64,000 nt of DNA from Homalodisca vitripennis (taxonomy: Eukaryota > Arthropoda > Insecta > Hemiptera > Cicadellidae): positions 41,399,001-41,463,000 of the forward strand of contig NC_060214.1 in assembly GCF_021130785.1 (NCBI RefSeq), given 5' to 3'. The position numbers were made by a program, and so were the translations under genes. This document shows, one piece after another, positions 1 through 12,989 of the stretch. The stretch's first letter is position 1; the number at the start of each line of letters is the position of its first letter. The notes below the pieces were generated by a model that made no database searches, was not told the origin of the DNA, and saw nothing but the letters and a program-made list of their open reading frames with translations.

Positions 1-3000
1 AATTGTAATGGGTATTTATTTGCTTAACTCGATAATTCATTAAATACCAATGACGTAAACGTTTTCAGGGTATTCCGCGTAATATTTGTTATAATAACAG
101 GCTATTATACAAGTTATTATTTCACATATATGAATTAATAAAAGCTTATACAAATCAACTCCTAGATTTCCCTAGTGAATTCTAGGTAGATTACACAAAC
201 CTAAATAAATATATATTTTTATAATAAACTAAGTGTTTACATAATTATATTATTGCACTAATACTGGTATATTCGTAACGACATCATAAAGAATTTTTCG
301 GTGAATAATATATTAGAATGTTTCAGATTATTTATTACTTTTGGGTTTTATTACTTAGAGGGCCTCTCAGTGAGCGATAACGATTTATATTTGACTTGAG
401 GATCTCTTTTTGTACTATCAAAACGTGTCAGTAAACCTTTAAAATAAGTGATCTGTATTTATAGAAGAACAGAAATCAACGATTAAATGTACTTTCATGG
501 TACTACAGAACGTAAATAAGCTAAAGAAGCATAACTGTTAATGTTTTGACCCAAATAATATCTATTTGTATATACATATGATTTCATACGGAGCAAACAT
601 TAATACATTCAATTAATATTAAAAAATTTCCGTATTAGAACGCCTAGAACTTATTTTTATCTTTAATAAGAAATAAAAATATTATTTTTACTGAAATTTA
701 CTTTGATTCTATTTGATCATGTTTTTTAAATTTGGATTATTTATGTGAAAGAATTTTACTGATATTGCGTATATTTACTTTTTGATAAACTATTCTCTGC
801 ATCTGGCTATAATTAAGTAAAGCAATAGGCTTAAGAGTTAGCGTATAGTATATTTTTTTAACTAGGCAAACCGTCATTGTATCAAATACAAGGATACACA
901 TAATATAAAAATTTACTCTCACAAAGAGTGAGACATTAAGTTTTTCAAAAAATGTTTAACGTGTAAGTTATTTACTTTTTGCCACAAATTAGATAAGATG
1001 GGGAATATTACATCATCAACCTTCTTGAAACACATGTATTAAGTTATGTGGAATTTTACTGCATTTTATAAATTCTTTGATAAATCCTAGATGTGCTTTA
1101 GGAATATTGTTTGTAACAACAAATATATAAATTTCCAACTTTTACGTTTACATTTCTCAACTTTTGCACTTCATTAGAATAATAAAGTAAAAATAATTAT
1201 TTTTAGACTTAATGGTTGTTTAACTACTACGAGACATGTTACTAGCTCCAAACTGACAATACAAGTGAAGGTAAGTCTTGTCACCTGTCACGTGATTAGT
1301 GGGTGAGGTGAGGTTAGAGTTGAGAACAAACTTAGCTAATATAACTTGACAGGTGGTGGTGGTAAGTTATAATTTAATTAGTGTATGACAGTTTAACAAA
1401 TAAAAAAGCACTCTCTTGAAGATGTTTATAATTATTTGACAAGTAACAAGTTTCGCAACCTTTATCTAATTGTTTGTACTACCTGTGCTTAAATAGTTAT
1501 TTATTACGAACCCGGACAGGGCCTTTATGAAATCGTATTTATGTCAGTCTGTTTATATTTGTGATAAATCTTGACAGAAATTACCACAAGATTTAGAATT
1601 GGCACACATGTTTGGAACCATTTAATATATATGAAAATTTATATGTCATTAATAAATAATCATGGGAGAAAATATGTACGAAAATAATTTAAAATACCTG
1701 TAGTTTTTTCCAAAACATAAGGAATATTAATAATTATTTTTTTAAGAAAGGATCTATGAAGGTATGAATGGTACGGAAAGACAAACGTAACAACTGATTA
1801 CAATATGGGTTGAACAGTTAACAATTAATTTCTCAAGTTTTTGTGATTGGAGAGTCAGAGGCCAATCAAAGGCGTTGGTGATAAGTTGATTTGGGGGCAG
1901 TGACGGGGTCAGTATAAAAAATTCGAAATGCAAATCCTGCCTTCTTTTTTGAGTGTTCAGGGGATTTTATTTGTGGTTCTCCCGGTTCTTCTTTTTTATA
2001 CAAATTTGGGAGGGGTAATGCAAAAGTAGAAAATTTATAGTCCACTTATGAATTTTGTTATTCAAACTTTATCATGTTCTACAATTTAGATTTTACAGTG
2101 TAAGAGTAACAGAAATATATAAGACCGTAAGTAGGCATTTTTCACCCAAGAAGACTTTTAATACCTAATTATTTTTAAAATTGAACAAGAAGGGCAACAT
2201 TGTAAATACTATTACAACACCGAAATTGCCTCAGGCCAAAAATCAACAAAGATTATCTCTACTACTCAAACGAGGAATGAAACGATTTAAAAAAAACCCT
2301 GTATACTCTTCCATGATTGCAAACATTTGGAAACTTATCTATTGATCTAAATGTATAGATATGGAAAAACTATGTATTTCCACTTAAATTTTAGACAGAA
2401 TTGATTGCAAAGTTTGCCGAAAGATATCAATTTACTCTTCATGTATTATGAATAGTGAAATAAATGCATAACGAATGAGTAAGGAAACACTCTCACACGC
2501 ATATAGTTTTTACATCAAAAATTTAGGTAAGTATATTACTAAGGAGAAAATCACATAATAAATAAATTTTTAACATATATAAAAAACTTATAGCGATTTT
2601 TTTACATTTTTACATTTAACTTAGTAATATATCATGTAGGTGTGGCATGATCCTATCTAGTTTGCATTGCATTAAGTTGGAGATAGATTAAAATAGGTAC
2701 AGATTTAAATTACTCATGTATTTTATAACACTTTAACACTTACCATTTTATAAATTATTTAGGATTTTTTATAGTTCACAAAAAGCATATTTAGAAGAAT
2801 TCTGCGTAAGTGCACTGATGAAAGTATCTTAAATTACGAGAAATGATGATAGGTTATTAGAGGTTCTTATTATTCATAATAAGATAGGGCTTTGTTTCTT
2901 TTTCACAATAAACATGTGCCTTAGGATATCAGTACGGGATTCAGAAAGCATCTACGATGCTGATCCACGCCAAAGATGACGAATTGAAACAATGCATATC

Positions 3001-4950
3001 AGTATAACATTAGGATTTATAGTAATATAATTATGTTTGTAGATAAAATGGAGTTGGAATTGCCTTTTTATAGAAAAAAAACATGCTTCTTTTGAACTGG
3101 TTTGTAAAAAAAGATTATCAACAAACCAAAACGATTTTCAGTTCTAATATATGCAGAATTGCGCCATATAAGTCTTAAAGGTAAAACCTGTATGAAACGC
3201 GACGAAAACCTCTAAAAATAATTATCTATATTATAATTTTAGAAACAACTCAATATGATTTATCACTATTATTTGTTTCTGTGCCCAAATTAAAGTGATA
3301 ATAGACCAACACAGCCCGAGAGTAAAGAAAATAGGGATAATAGCCACGTGCAACAGACTGTGCTGATTGTAGCAGTTACTGTGAACAGCAGCTGCTGCTA
3401 TTCTTGTTTGACTAATGCTATTTGTTTAACTGAGTAGGTTGTGGTTTTGTGGTTTCCGATAATGAGAGTGCTAATTACTGCTAATTGTAACCACTTCACG
3501 GCTTCTAGTGAAAACTTTGTTCGTATAACTGTTTGGCAGTAAATAGTCATAACCTGCTCTAAAATCATTACTTTGCCAGAACACGAGAAAGTTATATTGA
3601 GATACCAGAATTTTTAAGGTATAGCTAAAATGTTACTACTTTATTTTTTATCTTGTGTTTTATCAGGATTAATAAGAAAATTATTGAAGTTAAGAACTTC
3701 TTTATAACAAATTTGCAGGATACATATAGTCTAGTTACAACGGCCGATATTTCTGTAGGCTTCTATTAGGTTATATTTAAGAAAGCGAAGGAAATAAATT
3801 ATTGAACCAGATAAAACAACATTAAAATGTGCATTTATATTTCATTTCCACATAAATCAATCAAAAAGTAACAAAGGATGATTGTGTGTTACATTGGAGA
3901 TGAATTAATTTTGTCCAGTGAGGCTTCTGAAGTCACATTAATATCGCTTTCTGACACTTATAGGCTTTCTTTTTATTTCCCCCTTCCCTTATACCCCTAC
4001 CTCTCTTGCCTCCACGCTGCCAATAACATCAGATCCTAATTTATTGAGTCAATCTCTTGTCTAAATTGCTGCCTTGTTTCATTTGTAAGAAGATATTACT
4101 TTTGAGCAACATGTATAAAACAAAAATGTTTTACCTGAATAAAACAGAATTTCACCTAATATCCAAATAATATTACTTGAAATGAAAATTAAAGGGAATG
4201 TCTTTATTTTGTCTCAAATTTAAGACTGATGTGGCAATAATTCTGAAGCATTTCTTACATACCTTTTTAAATACGTATATAGTACATTATTTTTCAAAGA
4301 AAATCATACAAGTTTTACGTAACGGGATCACAAAAAGTTAAGACTCGTTAGAATGAGCTTATACGTACAGTAGTATAAGTAAAAAAAATACTGTAAATCG
4401 TTACGACATGATTTAGATTAATTTAAAGTAATGTTTACTTCTTCTTAAAAGTATTTAGACAAAATATTATATATTTATCGCTTTAGGAGTAATGTTTTTG
4501 AGGAACACTATCTAAAAACAATATTTATTTACAATATTACCTTAACAGTAAAAATATATTACACATGCCTGAATCTTCACATATAAAAAATCCAGTAAAA
4601 ATTAAATTATTTTGTTTCTGAGCGTCGGGCTTTGAACTCCTCTTATTTATTGTTAAGCTTCTTGGTTGTATTTTGATATATTGGTATTTATAAATAAACA
4701 AATATTAGTCTATTGGTTTTTCTCAATTATAAAGACTAACATCACGTAACGTAACAGGTCATATTAACGTTTTGACTATTATATATAGGACAATAATTGC
4801 TACCTCTAAACAACATCAATATAATCATGAACGCTTAAAAGATTCTATTCCATCCCTGTGGTGTGTATATGCAAATCGCAACATCTAATAATACATTATG
4901 CAAATAAAGCTATGTTTATGCTTGCAAAAAAGTTAATATTATCAGAAGAA
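1..4950. other. AT-rich non-coding stretch, no gene seen
   Basis: I see no coding region, RNA gene or recognised transposon here; open frames are short and low-complexity. Two small patches are more complex. About 1,855-1,965 has a CCAAT and a TATA-like motif (listed separately). About 3,290-3,560 has E-box hexamers (CACGTG near 3,343 and CAGCTG near 3,390) and paired TAAT motifs. A short stretch near 2,950-2,990 (CTACGATGCT, then GAATTGAAAC) resembles one near 32,630-32,670 and may be a remnant of a shared dispersed repeat. Confidence 0.6.
1861..1961 (+). promoter_or_regulatory. Weak candidate core promoter
   Basis: A CCAAT motif (about 1,862) is followed by a TATA-like TATAAAAA (1,913-1,920). 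A pyrimidine-rich stretch follows, with a TTCAGG initiator-like motif near 1,956. The initiator sits about 10 bases too far from the TATA motif for a classic core promoter, and no coding exon follows. In DNA this AT-rich, TATA-like words arise by chance, so this is only a pointer. Confidence 0.15.
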
Positions 4951-4953
4951 GAG

Positions 4954-4954
<1 letters not shown>

Positions 4955-4989
<35 letters not shown>
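4955..4989. repeat. (TG)n microsatellite
   Basis: An uninterrupted run of TG dinucleotides, about 17 copies. The small open frame across it is produced by the repeat. Confidence 0.95.
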
Positions 4990-4992
<3 letters not shown>

Positions 4993-5439
4993 GTGACCGG
5001 AGAACAAACTCAACTATGGACTAGAAGTTCCTCAGACCACATTAAACTACTATGGTTATAATTATACAATTTTTTGGCATATTTTGGTTTGACAATAGGA
5101 GCTTGGTCAATTCAACAATAGCGTAAGAAATATAATTCTTTCAAATTAGAAGTATTTACCTACAAGGCAAAAGCCTAAGCTAAGTGGTAGTATTATATTA
5201 GAGCATGTTTCTTATCATTTAAAAGCTGTTAAATATGTAGAATTAACATTATATTACATTATATATATTTTATATATTGTAACTTGTCTATAGTAAGGTT
5301 TATCTACTATAAACCAATTACAACTATTTTTGGTTTTGTATAAGAGCGATCAATTGTGTTCTGAACTAATAACCCTTTATTTTACGAATGCACAAGTTCC
5401 AATGGAATTTAATAATTAAACTCAGTATGAAATAATAGT

Positions 5440-6240
5440 AATTTTAATAAAATTTAAAATCAATAATACAGCAACGCCAAGCTATCTTTTTACTATGAAT
5501 TTATTCTCAATTATTTCTTATTTTTAACCCATCAAATGTTCACAAGTTCAGTCTTAAAACTAACAATCAATCGTTCATTCAATAATTGTGTCCTTAAAGT
5601 TCTCAGTGCTAATGTTTTCAACATAAAACTCAAAATAAAAATCTTCGTTAAACTTCAAAATAAAATAATCTTCTTCTAATATAAAATTAAAACAAATAAT
5701 AAAATAAGACTTCTTCTCAAAAGAAAAATCAAACAAATTAAGGTAATATTAATATTTATTATATGAACAAAGACAATGTTTCAACCAGTTAAACTCAAAG
5801 TTTTATCAAGTTCAAACTACTTATTTTCTGTAAAATTTCCAATAATACAAATTATTGAATTATCCAGAATTGTCCGCTTGGCTTTGAATGTTAAATTTAG
5901 GAACTTGTTAAATGTATATAGAATCTCAGAACATTAAATAAATTTTCCTTTTTTGTAGGCTATTCCTGATTAAACCAAATTGAACAGTTGAAAATATCAT
6001 AAAGTAATTTTCAATTTCAATATTAAATGGACTAACTTTCACAGTACCTTCACACATCTGCTGAAGACTTCACCAAGTAAGCAAAATGACTATTATAAAT
6101 TAATTAATTTAAACTTGAGACTTTAAATGGTTTGAAAAGAAATTTTAATCTTAAACTCAACCTTCTTCCCGAAAAATCAATTACGCGCAAGAGTAGGCTA
6201 TCACTTTACACGACTTCTCTCTCTCTGAGCACACAGCAAA
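5440..6240. other. G-depleted AT-rich tract of unknown origin
   Basis: The plus strand here is rich in A, T and C but strikingly poor in G, with many AATAAAA, AAATCAAAC and TTCTTCT words. A similar G-poor tract lies at about 42,480-42,870. I see no coding potential. It may be internal non-coding sequence of an unclassified transposon; no ends could be defined. The tract runs up to a (TA)n microsatellite. Confidence 0.4.
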
Positions 6241-6249
6241 GACAACCAC

Positions 6250-6253
<4 letters not shown>

Positions 6254-6301
<48 letters not shown>
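6254..6301. repeat. (TA)n microsatellite
   Basis: A perfect TA dinucleotide run of about 24 copies at the end of the G-poor tract. Confidence 0.95.
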
Positions 6302-6304
<3 letters not shown>

Positions 6305-7284
6305 TCAATAAATTTGTATAAGGGGGAATAGCTTAATTTCATTCCAATAAACATTGAATCAAAAAAGTTCTTGTTATATATAGTATTCTTCTTATAGATT
6401 CGTCCACATTGGCCTAAAATAGTTCAATTGTTACTGAAATGTTATAAGCAATTCAATAAATTGTCATTGTATGTAGCAGGGTAATTCGAATCTAATAAAA
6501 AGTTTTTTAGTCTAAAACTTTTAGGTCCCATAAAATTGTCTTTAAACTTAAATCTAAAATTTATAAGTAGAATGGAATGATTTTTAGTGCCTATCAGGTT
6601 ATTTATGGAGTGTTTATAACGTTCTAGAAAAAGAACCCATGAATATAGTATCCTGTGCTTTAACAGGAAATTGCGTATAAAGCCACGAGTAATTCTTGTA
6701 TATATATACACATACTCTCAAAATACAACTAAGTTTGGTTTTTATAACAGTCTTAAAAGTTGTAGCAAAATTTGGATTCTAAATTTGTCACACATTTCTG
6801 AGTTACAGTACTGACCAAACACTGCATACTTAATTTTGTGGGTAAAACGTAAAGTTAAACGTATATTTTATTTTAATTTTTATACTCTTATCTAGATAGT
6901 TTTACTCTGTGCTCAAAAGTAGTTTTCAGAAAAGGCTCATAAAAGAAATAGTTGTACTACCAAGCTTAATCTGTGCTTTAAAGACTATTAGTGTACACAA
7001 ATTAAAAATAGTACTGAAATCAATTAGAGATAATAATTTTTCTGTCACAAAATGGTGTTTACACTGAATAGATGACGATATTTAACAGGGTCTCTTTATT
7101 ATTATTACTATTTCGCCTCTTAAGAGGACATTCAGAAAAATTAGTAAACAAGTGGGGGGTAGTATTAAAGTAATTTGAAATATAAATCCGTTTATTAATT
7201 TATGAGAACCTGAGAGTTTTCCAAGTACAATTTCAGTAAAGTCATTACAGTAATGTTTAGTTGATTGAGTCAGAAACAATCATA
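6302..7284. other. Non-coding stretch, nothing recognised
   Basis: AT-rich sequence with two short minus-strand open frames (89 and 65 codons). Their translations resemble no family I know and are rich in Ile, Leu, Asn and Lys, as expected of random AT-rich DNA. Confidence 0.5.
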
Positions 7285-7494
7285 ATACAATACTGTATCT
7301 GTAAATAATAATATTGATAGATTAACTTGTGCCAACCTGGGAATATCTCAAGTATCAGCCTGACTGATTGACGTGCCTGCTGATCCTCTGATGGATTGTT
7401 CTATCAGCAGATGTTGGCAATCTCCCGCTCAGCAAACAGGTATCCGCACGGAACATAAATCTTGCCATAATCTTGCTGATTTCAGGTGTTAGAG
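7285..7494 (+). repeat. Dispersed repeat, copy 1 (inverted relative to 60.9 kb)
   Basis: About 210 bp that match the reverse complement of 60,897-61,101 along their length. Shared blocks include TGATGGATTGTT, ATCAGCAGATGTT, AATATCTCAAGTATCAG and GGAACATAA, and I judge identity by eye at roughly 80%. A core (GATGGATCATTCTATCAGCA type, followed by AATAAATCTTG) also recurs inside the larger repeats at about 54,800 and 56,780, so all four belong to one superfamily. There is no coding capacity; a non-autonomous DNA transposon or SINE-like repeat is possible. Confidence 0.75.
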
Positions 7495-8430
7495 TATTAA
7501 CTCTCCATCAGGCGCTTAAAATTAGAAACAACATCAGGCGCTCACGGAGGTTTCCTCCAGGTTAGCGAATAATGGATATCATAGTCGTTTAAACTGTTTT
7601 TATTTGTTTAAATATTCATACTGATTTAATTAGAATGTAATATATTCATTTTTAGAAATTAAATAAAAATTACTCTCTTATGTAATGAATTTTCCAAATA
7701 ATAAATTCAAAATCTTAAAAAACGTTACTGTATAATAACAACATGATTAATTTTAAGATATAATGCAATTAATTGTAAAAATGTTTAACCTAGTGTAATA
7801 ATATATGGAAATTAACTTAGTTTTTAACTTCTTACAAAAACAACTTACTTCAATTCTTGAGATATTATACAATTGTAATGTCAATTATTACTCTGAAATC
7901 AAACTTTATTCTTTACTAAAGATTTTTTTTACACACTACACAAAGTTTCAAAACATTTTCCTTCTGGTTCTTATAACGACAATGTTCACTCCATAAAGAA
8001 TACTGAAATGTTCCCTAGCACACTGGTACTGTACTGACAAGTCTCTCATCTTCATTCTCATTTCACAAAATTCAAATAAAATATATCGTAAAACTTAACA
8101 AAAAACCATTACAGGTCACACATTTAGGCGCACACGGATTATTACTCTATAAAAACTAAACACAATAAGGCGCTCACGGAGATTTCGTCCAAGAACTACA
8201 AACACACCATCGGGCGCTAACGGAGGAATTGTCCAGTCTCGCACGGAAGTAGACCTCACACTGACAGATTTTGACAAAGATAAGCGGGAGGCTATTGTTT
8301 CGCTTCCCCGAAAGATGCTCGTGAAGTACACTGCGGGAAACGACTGCCAACATCAGAAAAGTAGTACTATTTTTTAATAATAAAAAATACACGGAGGAAA
8401 ACTCCGTTTAGCACCCGATGTAGGGTTAAT
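7495..8430. repeat. Cluster of short hairpin-forming repeats
   Basis: The motif GGCGCTCACGGAGG and variants recurs at about 7,530-7,555, 8,127, 8,169 and 8,214. It is often followed a few bases later by a complementary CCTCC/GTCC block, so each unit can form a small hairpin. Near 8,392-8,410 the form is CGGAGGAAAACTCCG. The short open frames on the minus strand are compositional products. The cluster directly follows the 7.3-kb dispersed repeat and may be part of the same element. Confidence 0.5.
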
Positions 8431-10989
8431 AAGAAACCTTTATCACGATATATCACTACTACTACATGTAATAGACTATATTAGTATTATAGTTTAGTAA
8501 TAACTTTTTTATCATGCTAGTAAAGGCAAAAGACATCATATTGCATAATGTATTATTAAATGGCCTTGAACAGGTCTTAAAATTTGTATAACTTTATATT
8601 ATGGATTTTTCAACTTATACCTGTTTATTTTATTATCTTTTTAATATTTTTCGATCTGTCATATATGTCTTCTTTTCTATTTTATTCAATACAAATTGTC
8701 TATAAAGATTTTGCAATTATTATAGATATTACATTTTACATTTGATATAAATAATCTCAGATCTAGTGTTAAAACTACCTTTTATTAAATTATGATGGAT
8801 TATGGTACCTACACTTATGAAAACTACATAATTACAATATAATTTATAAGACATCAAAAACTTTATAAGAGTTTCACACAGCAAATATCTCTCATTATAT
8901 CAGCCATTTAAATCATTAGCTGATATATAGTTGTCCATCTACCAAAGCCCAGGTTATCAATTACATCCAGATTAGGTTACCTCGGTATCAAAGCGTAATT
9001 TATCAACTATGCGCCAACAATGAATGTTTTCAATTATTAATGATTTTGTGCCATTTAACATTGTTCTTTTTATAATTATAGTTTAGACTATTGGTATTTA
9101 TGTGTATTTCTATAATTATTAACTGCTTTTAGTAAATAAAATTAAAATAAAATGATTAATACTGATACGGTCGAACTTTTTGTACGTGTTTGAGTTACAT
9201 ATCCACTTCTGCTACCGAAAACCTTGAGTTAGACTAGACTAACTGGCCTGAATCAGGTACAAAGCTACGTTCCTAAGAGTTCTGTCAGCAGTTTATTGTA
9301 AATAGAAATTTTAGCGTACTATACAGTAAATTTTCAAAGTAATTGGGTTGACATCTTTTTTCGGGATTAAAGCCGGTAGTAAAGGTCCCCGTATTTATTT
9401 CAGTTAAATTTATTTTGTTTTCATAATTAGTGTCTCGGTATAAATCTAATTAGTCAGATGTTCTTTTAGGTGAGTTTTTGGTCTAGTATCGAGGTCAACG
9501 TTCGTGTTAAATAAATTAAAATTCGTGGTCAAAATTCATGATAATCATCCTTATTTACAGAATCACAAATTAAGGGTCCTTCCATTAAAGGACAGTGTAC
9601 TTACTACAGAATTAATGTAGGGAATTTTAGTTAACATAAATAAAATTTTCAGGGCTATAGGACTACATTTTTCAAGAGTGATTAATTTTAAAGCTAAATA
9701 TAAAATTCAAATCTATAGCGATTGTTCCTTATATACATGTCCTACGGACAGATACACATATGCAAAAAAACCTATTTAAAACTAATATTACGCCGCTTAG
9801 AGGTCATTCTTTTGGAAAGGAAGTTTCGTGGAAAATGTAGATTTCATTAGAAATATTTCTCAACACATCTTGTTACAAGATACATGTACATTTTAGTTAA
9901 TTAAGTTGGTTTACAAATACGTATTTAAATGATATAATTTTACATATGAAGTAACTGTAATACGAAGACGTGTTTGCATATTTAGGATACATGTGTTAAT
10001 ATGTTACATGTTTAATCTCGTACTGTTGTATTGAATTTGCTTTGCAAATGCATTTATTTTGCTTTCCATTATGTTTACCCATGAGACCAGTGTAATATTG
10101 TATGTTTAAGTTCAGCCAAAGTGATGAGATGGCATACAATATCATCTAACTCTATATTTATCATATAGCAATGAAGCCTCAGGCATAGTTTAAAGTCTTT
10201 AAGGTCAGTCCAATTTTATCTTAATCAAAACCTCCTTTAGATTTCAGCAAATGTTTTAAAAGAATAACTAGCGCAATTTGTCCTAAACTTAATCCATACT
10301 ACTATTATTAATTATTTGTGTTTTTTCTGACTATAATAAATTAAAGAGAGCGTCTCAAACTGTAAATTATTTCAATGTTAACTTTCGAAAATTGAATTTT
10401 TTTAAATTTTGACGAATTAAACATTTGCATTGTATTATAGAAAAGTGTAGAATAATTATTAGTACGAATAGGTGTCGTGTTGTAAAAAAATTACTTATAT
10501 ATAGTAAATCAGTTGTTGGGTTATACAATAATTTAGTATTTTACGAGATAAGTAAGAACTTCAAACCACCGTATATTACCGTTGTAATATATTGTTATTC
10601 AATAGACACCGTATTCAACAGGGTCTATTGAATAAATGTAACCTAAGAAATATATTGCTACATCTATTATAATAAGAACATACTTTCACTGCTTGACATT
10701 ACATTATGTTTGATGGAATCAAATTGACACAGTAAGACCTTGAATTAAGTCTAAGGTATTGAATAAAACATGAAGCGGCAGTCCCAAGTGTCTTAAGTTG
10801 CTTACTAGGAAGAAGCTACACTGTTGCCTGCTTACATTACTGTTAATACTCAATCGAATTATACATCTTTATATAATTATTATGTTTTTATTTAGACTCT
10901 TTAGTAAAGCGCACAATTATTCTACCCTAAAAGCTTACGTAAATAAATGCTTAAATTCCGCATGTAATTTATACATTTGTTTAATACAT
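8431..10989. other. Non-coding AT-rich stretch, nothing recognised
   Basis: No gene, RNA gene or classifiable transposon is visible. Open frames at 10,425-10,631 and 10,798-11,025 are AT-rich and have no recognisable domain; the second runs into an AT microsatellite. Confidence 0.5.
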
Positions 10990-11076
10990 TATATATATAT
11001 ATATATATATATAATTTATATATAATATATACATATATATATTATTTATATATAATATATACATATATATATTATT

Positions 11077-11116
<40 letters not shown>

Positions 11117-11130
11117 AATTATACATTTAT
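10990..11130. repeat. (AT)n with nested 30-bp tandem units
   Basis: An AT dinucleotide run passes into a 30-bp repeat. The unit starting with ATTATTTATATATAATATAT begins at about 11,041 and again at 11,071, with a partial copy on either side. The tract then returns to plain AT. Confidence 0.85.
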
Positions 11131-12170
11131 ACACGTTACCTCAATAGGTAACGTATATGTTTATGAATTTAAATAATTTATTTGCGTAATATAAAAAATA
11201 GAATGACGCTGCTATTCTAGCTCCATATCATCCGTTCTCTTTATTCCTTTTTTCTTATTATAATTTATTATGTGGCACCTAAGCTACGTTTTAATCATGC
11301 TTACTAACAGCTTATTATCCGAACGATAATTAATTAAATTTTATTATAGTTTTATTCCAAACAGTTATACTAATGCTGGCCTACAGTAGATAGTTATGAT
11401 TGTTAGGAAAACAAATGAAATACGGTTTCTGTCTCCTCCTAGTTTTGTCATTACTACATTTTGATCCATCCTAGGCGCTCTAAAGAGTTTATTATGCTGA
11501 GATACAACCAAATATGATCTTAATTAAGTTGTGCAATGCACAGTGAAATAAAATAAGTTATGATTTGAAATCTCTCTTGATATTTTCCAACATTCTGATT
11601 CTTCATCATTAATTTTTTTTAATACTGACGGTAGCAACTGATCTCACGGCATAAAAAGTCACCATGGTTTTTAAACTATGTACATTAATATACAGTACCA
11701 ACATATGGATTGATAGCACTGCACATCATAAAGACCAGTTTAATCCCCCCCCCCTCTCTGTAACCAGTATAGGGGAGCTCCAATCCTCAGTCTTCATATT
11801 TTCACACAAGTAATCACAGTCTACAGTATCAGTAAAATATTTTGTGATGCATCTTTTATACATAGTTTACTAGTGATTTAATAGAAATTCGTAAGTTAAA
11901 ATTTTAAAGCATTTGAATGTTTAAGTTAATGTATAAAGCAGTGCTTAGGAAGTCTAGTGCTATCTTTAGCCACTTTTTCTGGCTTTTTTATGGAGTAATA
12001 TTTCAAGGTAGTAACCATCTAAATGACAGCTTACGCACTTATTAGTTCAAATATCACGAGTCAATATAAAGGGACATACTAGACATATCTTTATCAAATG
12101 TAGTATAAAAACATTTTGATACTACAAGTGTTTTGCATGGTGGTGTTTGCAGGGAGATATTCTAATCTAA
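11131..12170. other. Non-coding stretch, nothing recognised
   Basis: AT-rich DNA with a short poly-C run near 11,743-11,754. No coding or transposon signal was found. Confidence 0.5.
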
Positions 12171-12480
12171 GAGTTACTTCAAGATGAGGTAAGAGGACTA
12201 TATATTAAATTCAGAATCCTGGGTGACCACTAAATCCAAATAACGAATAGCTAAGTCAAACTTACGTTTTGTAATAAATTCATAAACCCCGTACTCGTAT
12301 GTGCAATATAAATATTCGCTTTTGAACTAATGTACCATTTCCAGCTATAAATGTTCTACGATAGTAACAATATTTTTCAGTTTAACAATAATCAAACGCA
12401 TACTATCAATGTTACTGTATTTTAAACTGTACATCTTTATCAAACACGAGCAGTTACCCAAGGCCTTGCAAGCAAATTCT
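12171..12480 (+). repeat. Remnants of two dispersed repeats
   Basis: About 12,180-12,280 resembles 51,360-51,460 (shared block: ACCACTAAATCCAAATAAC, then CAAACTTACGTT). About 12,300-12,450 resembles 43,995-44,155, which lies inside the 43.6-44.8 kb element (shared block: ACTAATGTACCA.TTCCAG, then a TGTTCTA block and CATTGTTAATGTA-like words). Both are diverged and non-coding. Confidence 0.5.
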
Positions 12481-12644
12481 AAAGTTTGGATGTGTATGAG
12501 CACTTATGGTTAGAGCGAATTATATTCCCGACAATAAGACAACATTTACAAAATGTATAGTTATGTTTATGGCAATTTACTCCGATCTTAGTATTTTTTG
12601 TTTCTAATTTATAAATTTCTAGTTTATAATTTATCTATAAACTT

Positions 12645-12930
12645 AAAAAATTTGTATAGTTAGCTCAACTATCAATAAGGCTACTGTCTGTCTGTCTAAC
12701 TTCTAATTTTCCACTGGATACTTTTTGCACAAGCAAGTGTGCTTATTATACTGAGCGTTCATGTTGTCTGATTATGTTACGTCTCAAAAATGACTTTCCT
12801 GTAGACTGAGAGAATTGCTTGACATTTTATTTATACATAGACAAGTATAAGTGGTATAATGTCCATGTCTATCCATGGGCCCATGAGACACTGAGAGTCA
12901 TTGAAATCTTCCACTAGCAGGGTAAAATTT
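12645..12930 (+). repeat. Dispersed repeat, copy 1 (partner at 23.57 kb)
   Basis: About 285 bp matching 23,570-23,860 in direct orientation, roughly 85-90% identical by eye. Shared blocks include TTTTTGCACAAGCAAGTGTG, TGAGCGTTCATGT and GAAATCTTCCACTAGCAG. Just outside it, an ~30-bp phrase (GGCAATTTACTC.GATCTTAG) occurs on both sides, at about 12,570 and 12,993. No coding capacity; the class is unknown. Confidence 0.8.
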
Positions 12931-12989
12931 AGCTGTTTGGTCTTGTTAGGAGCTATATATTTTATTTTTGCATGATTGCCTGTGTAAAT

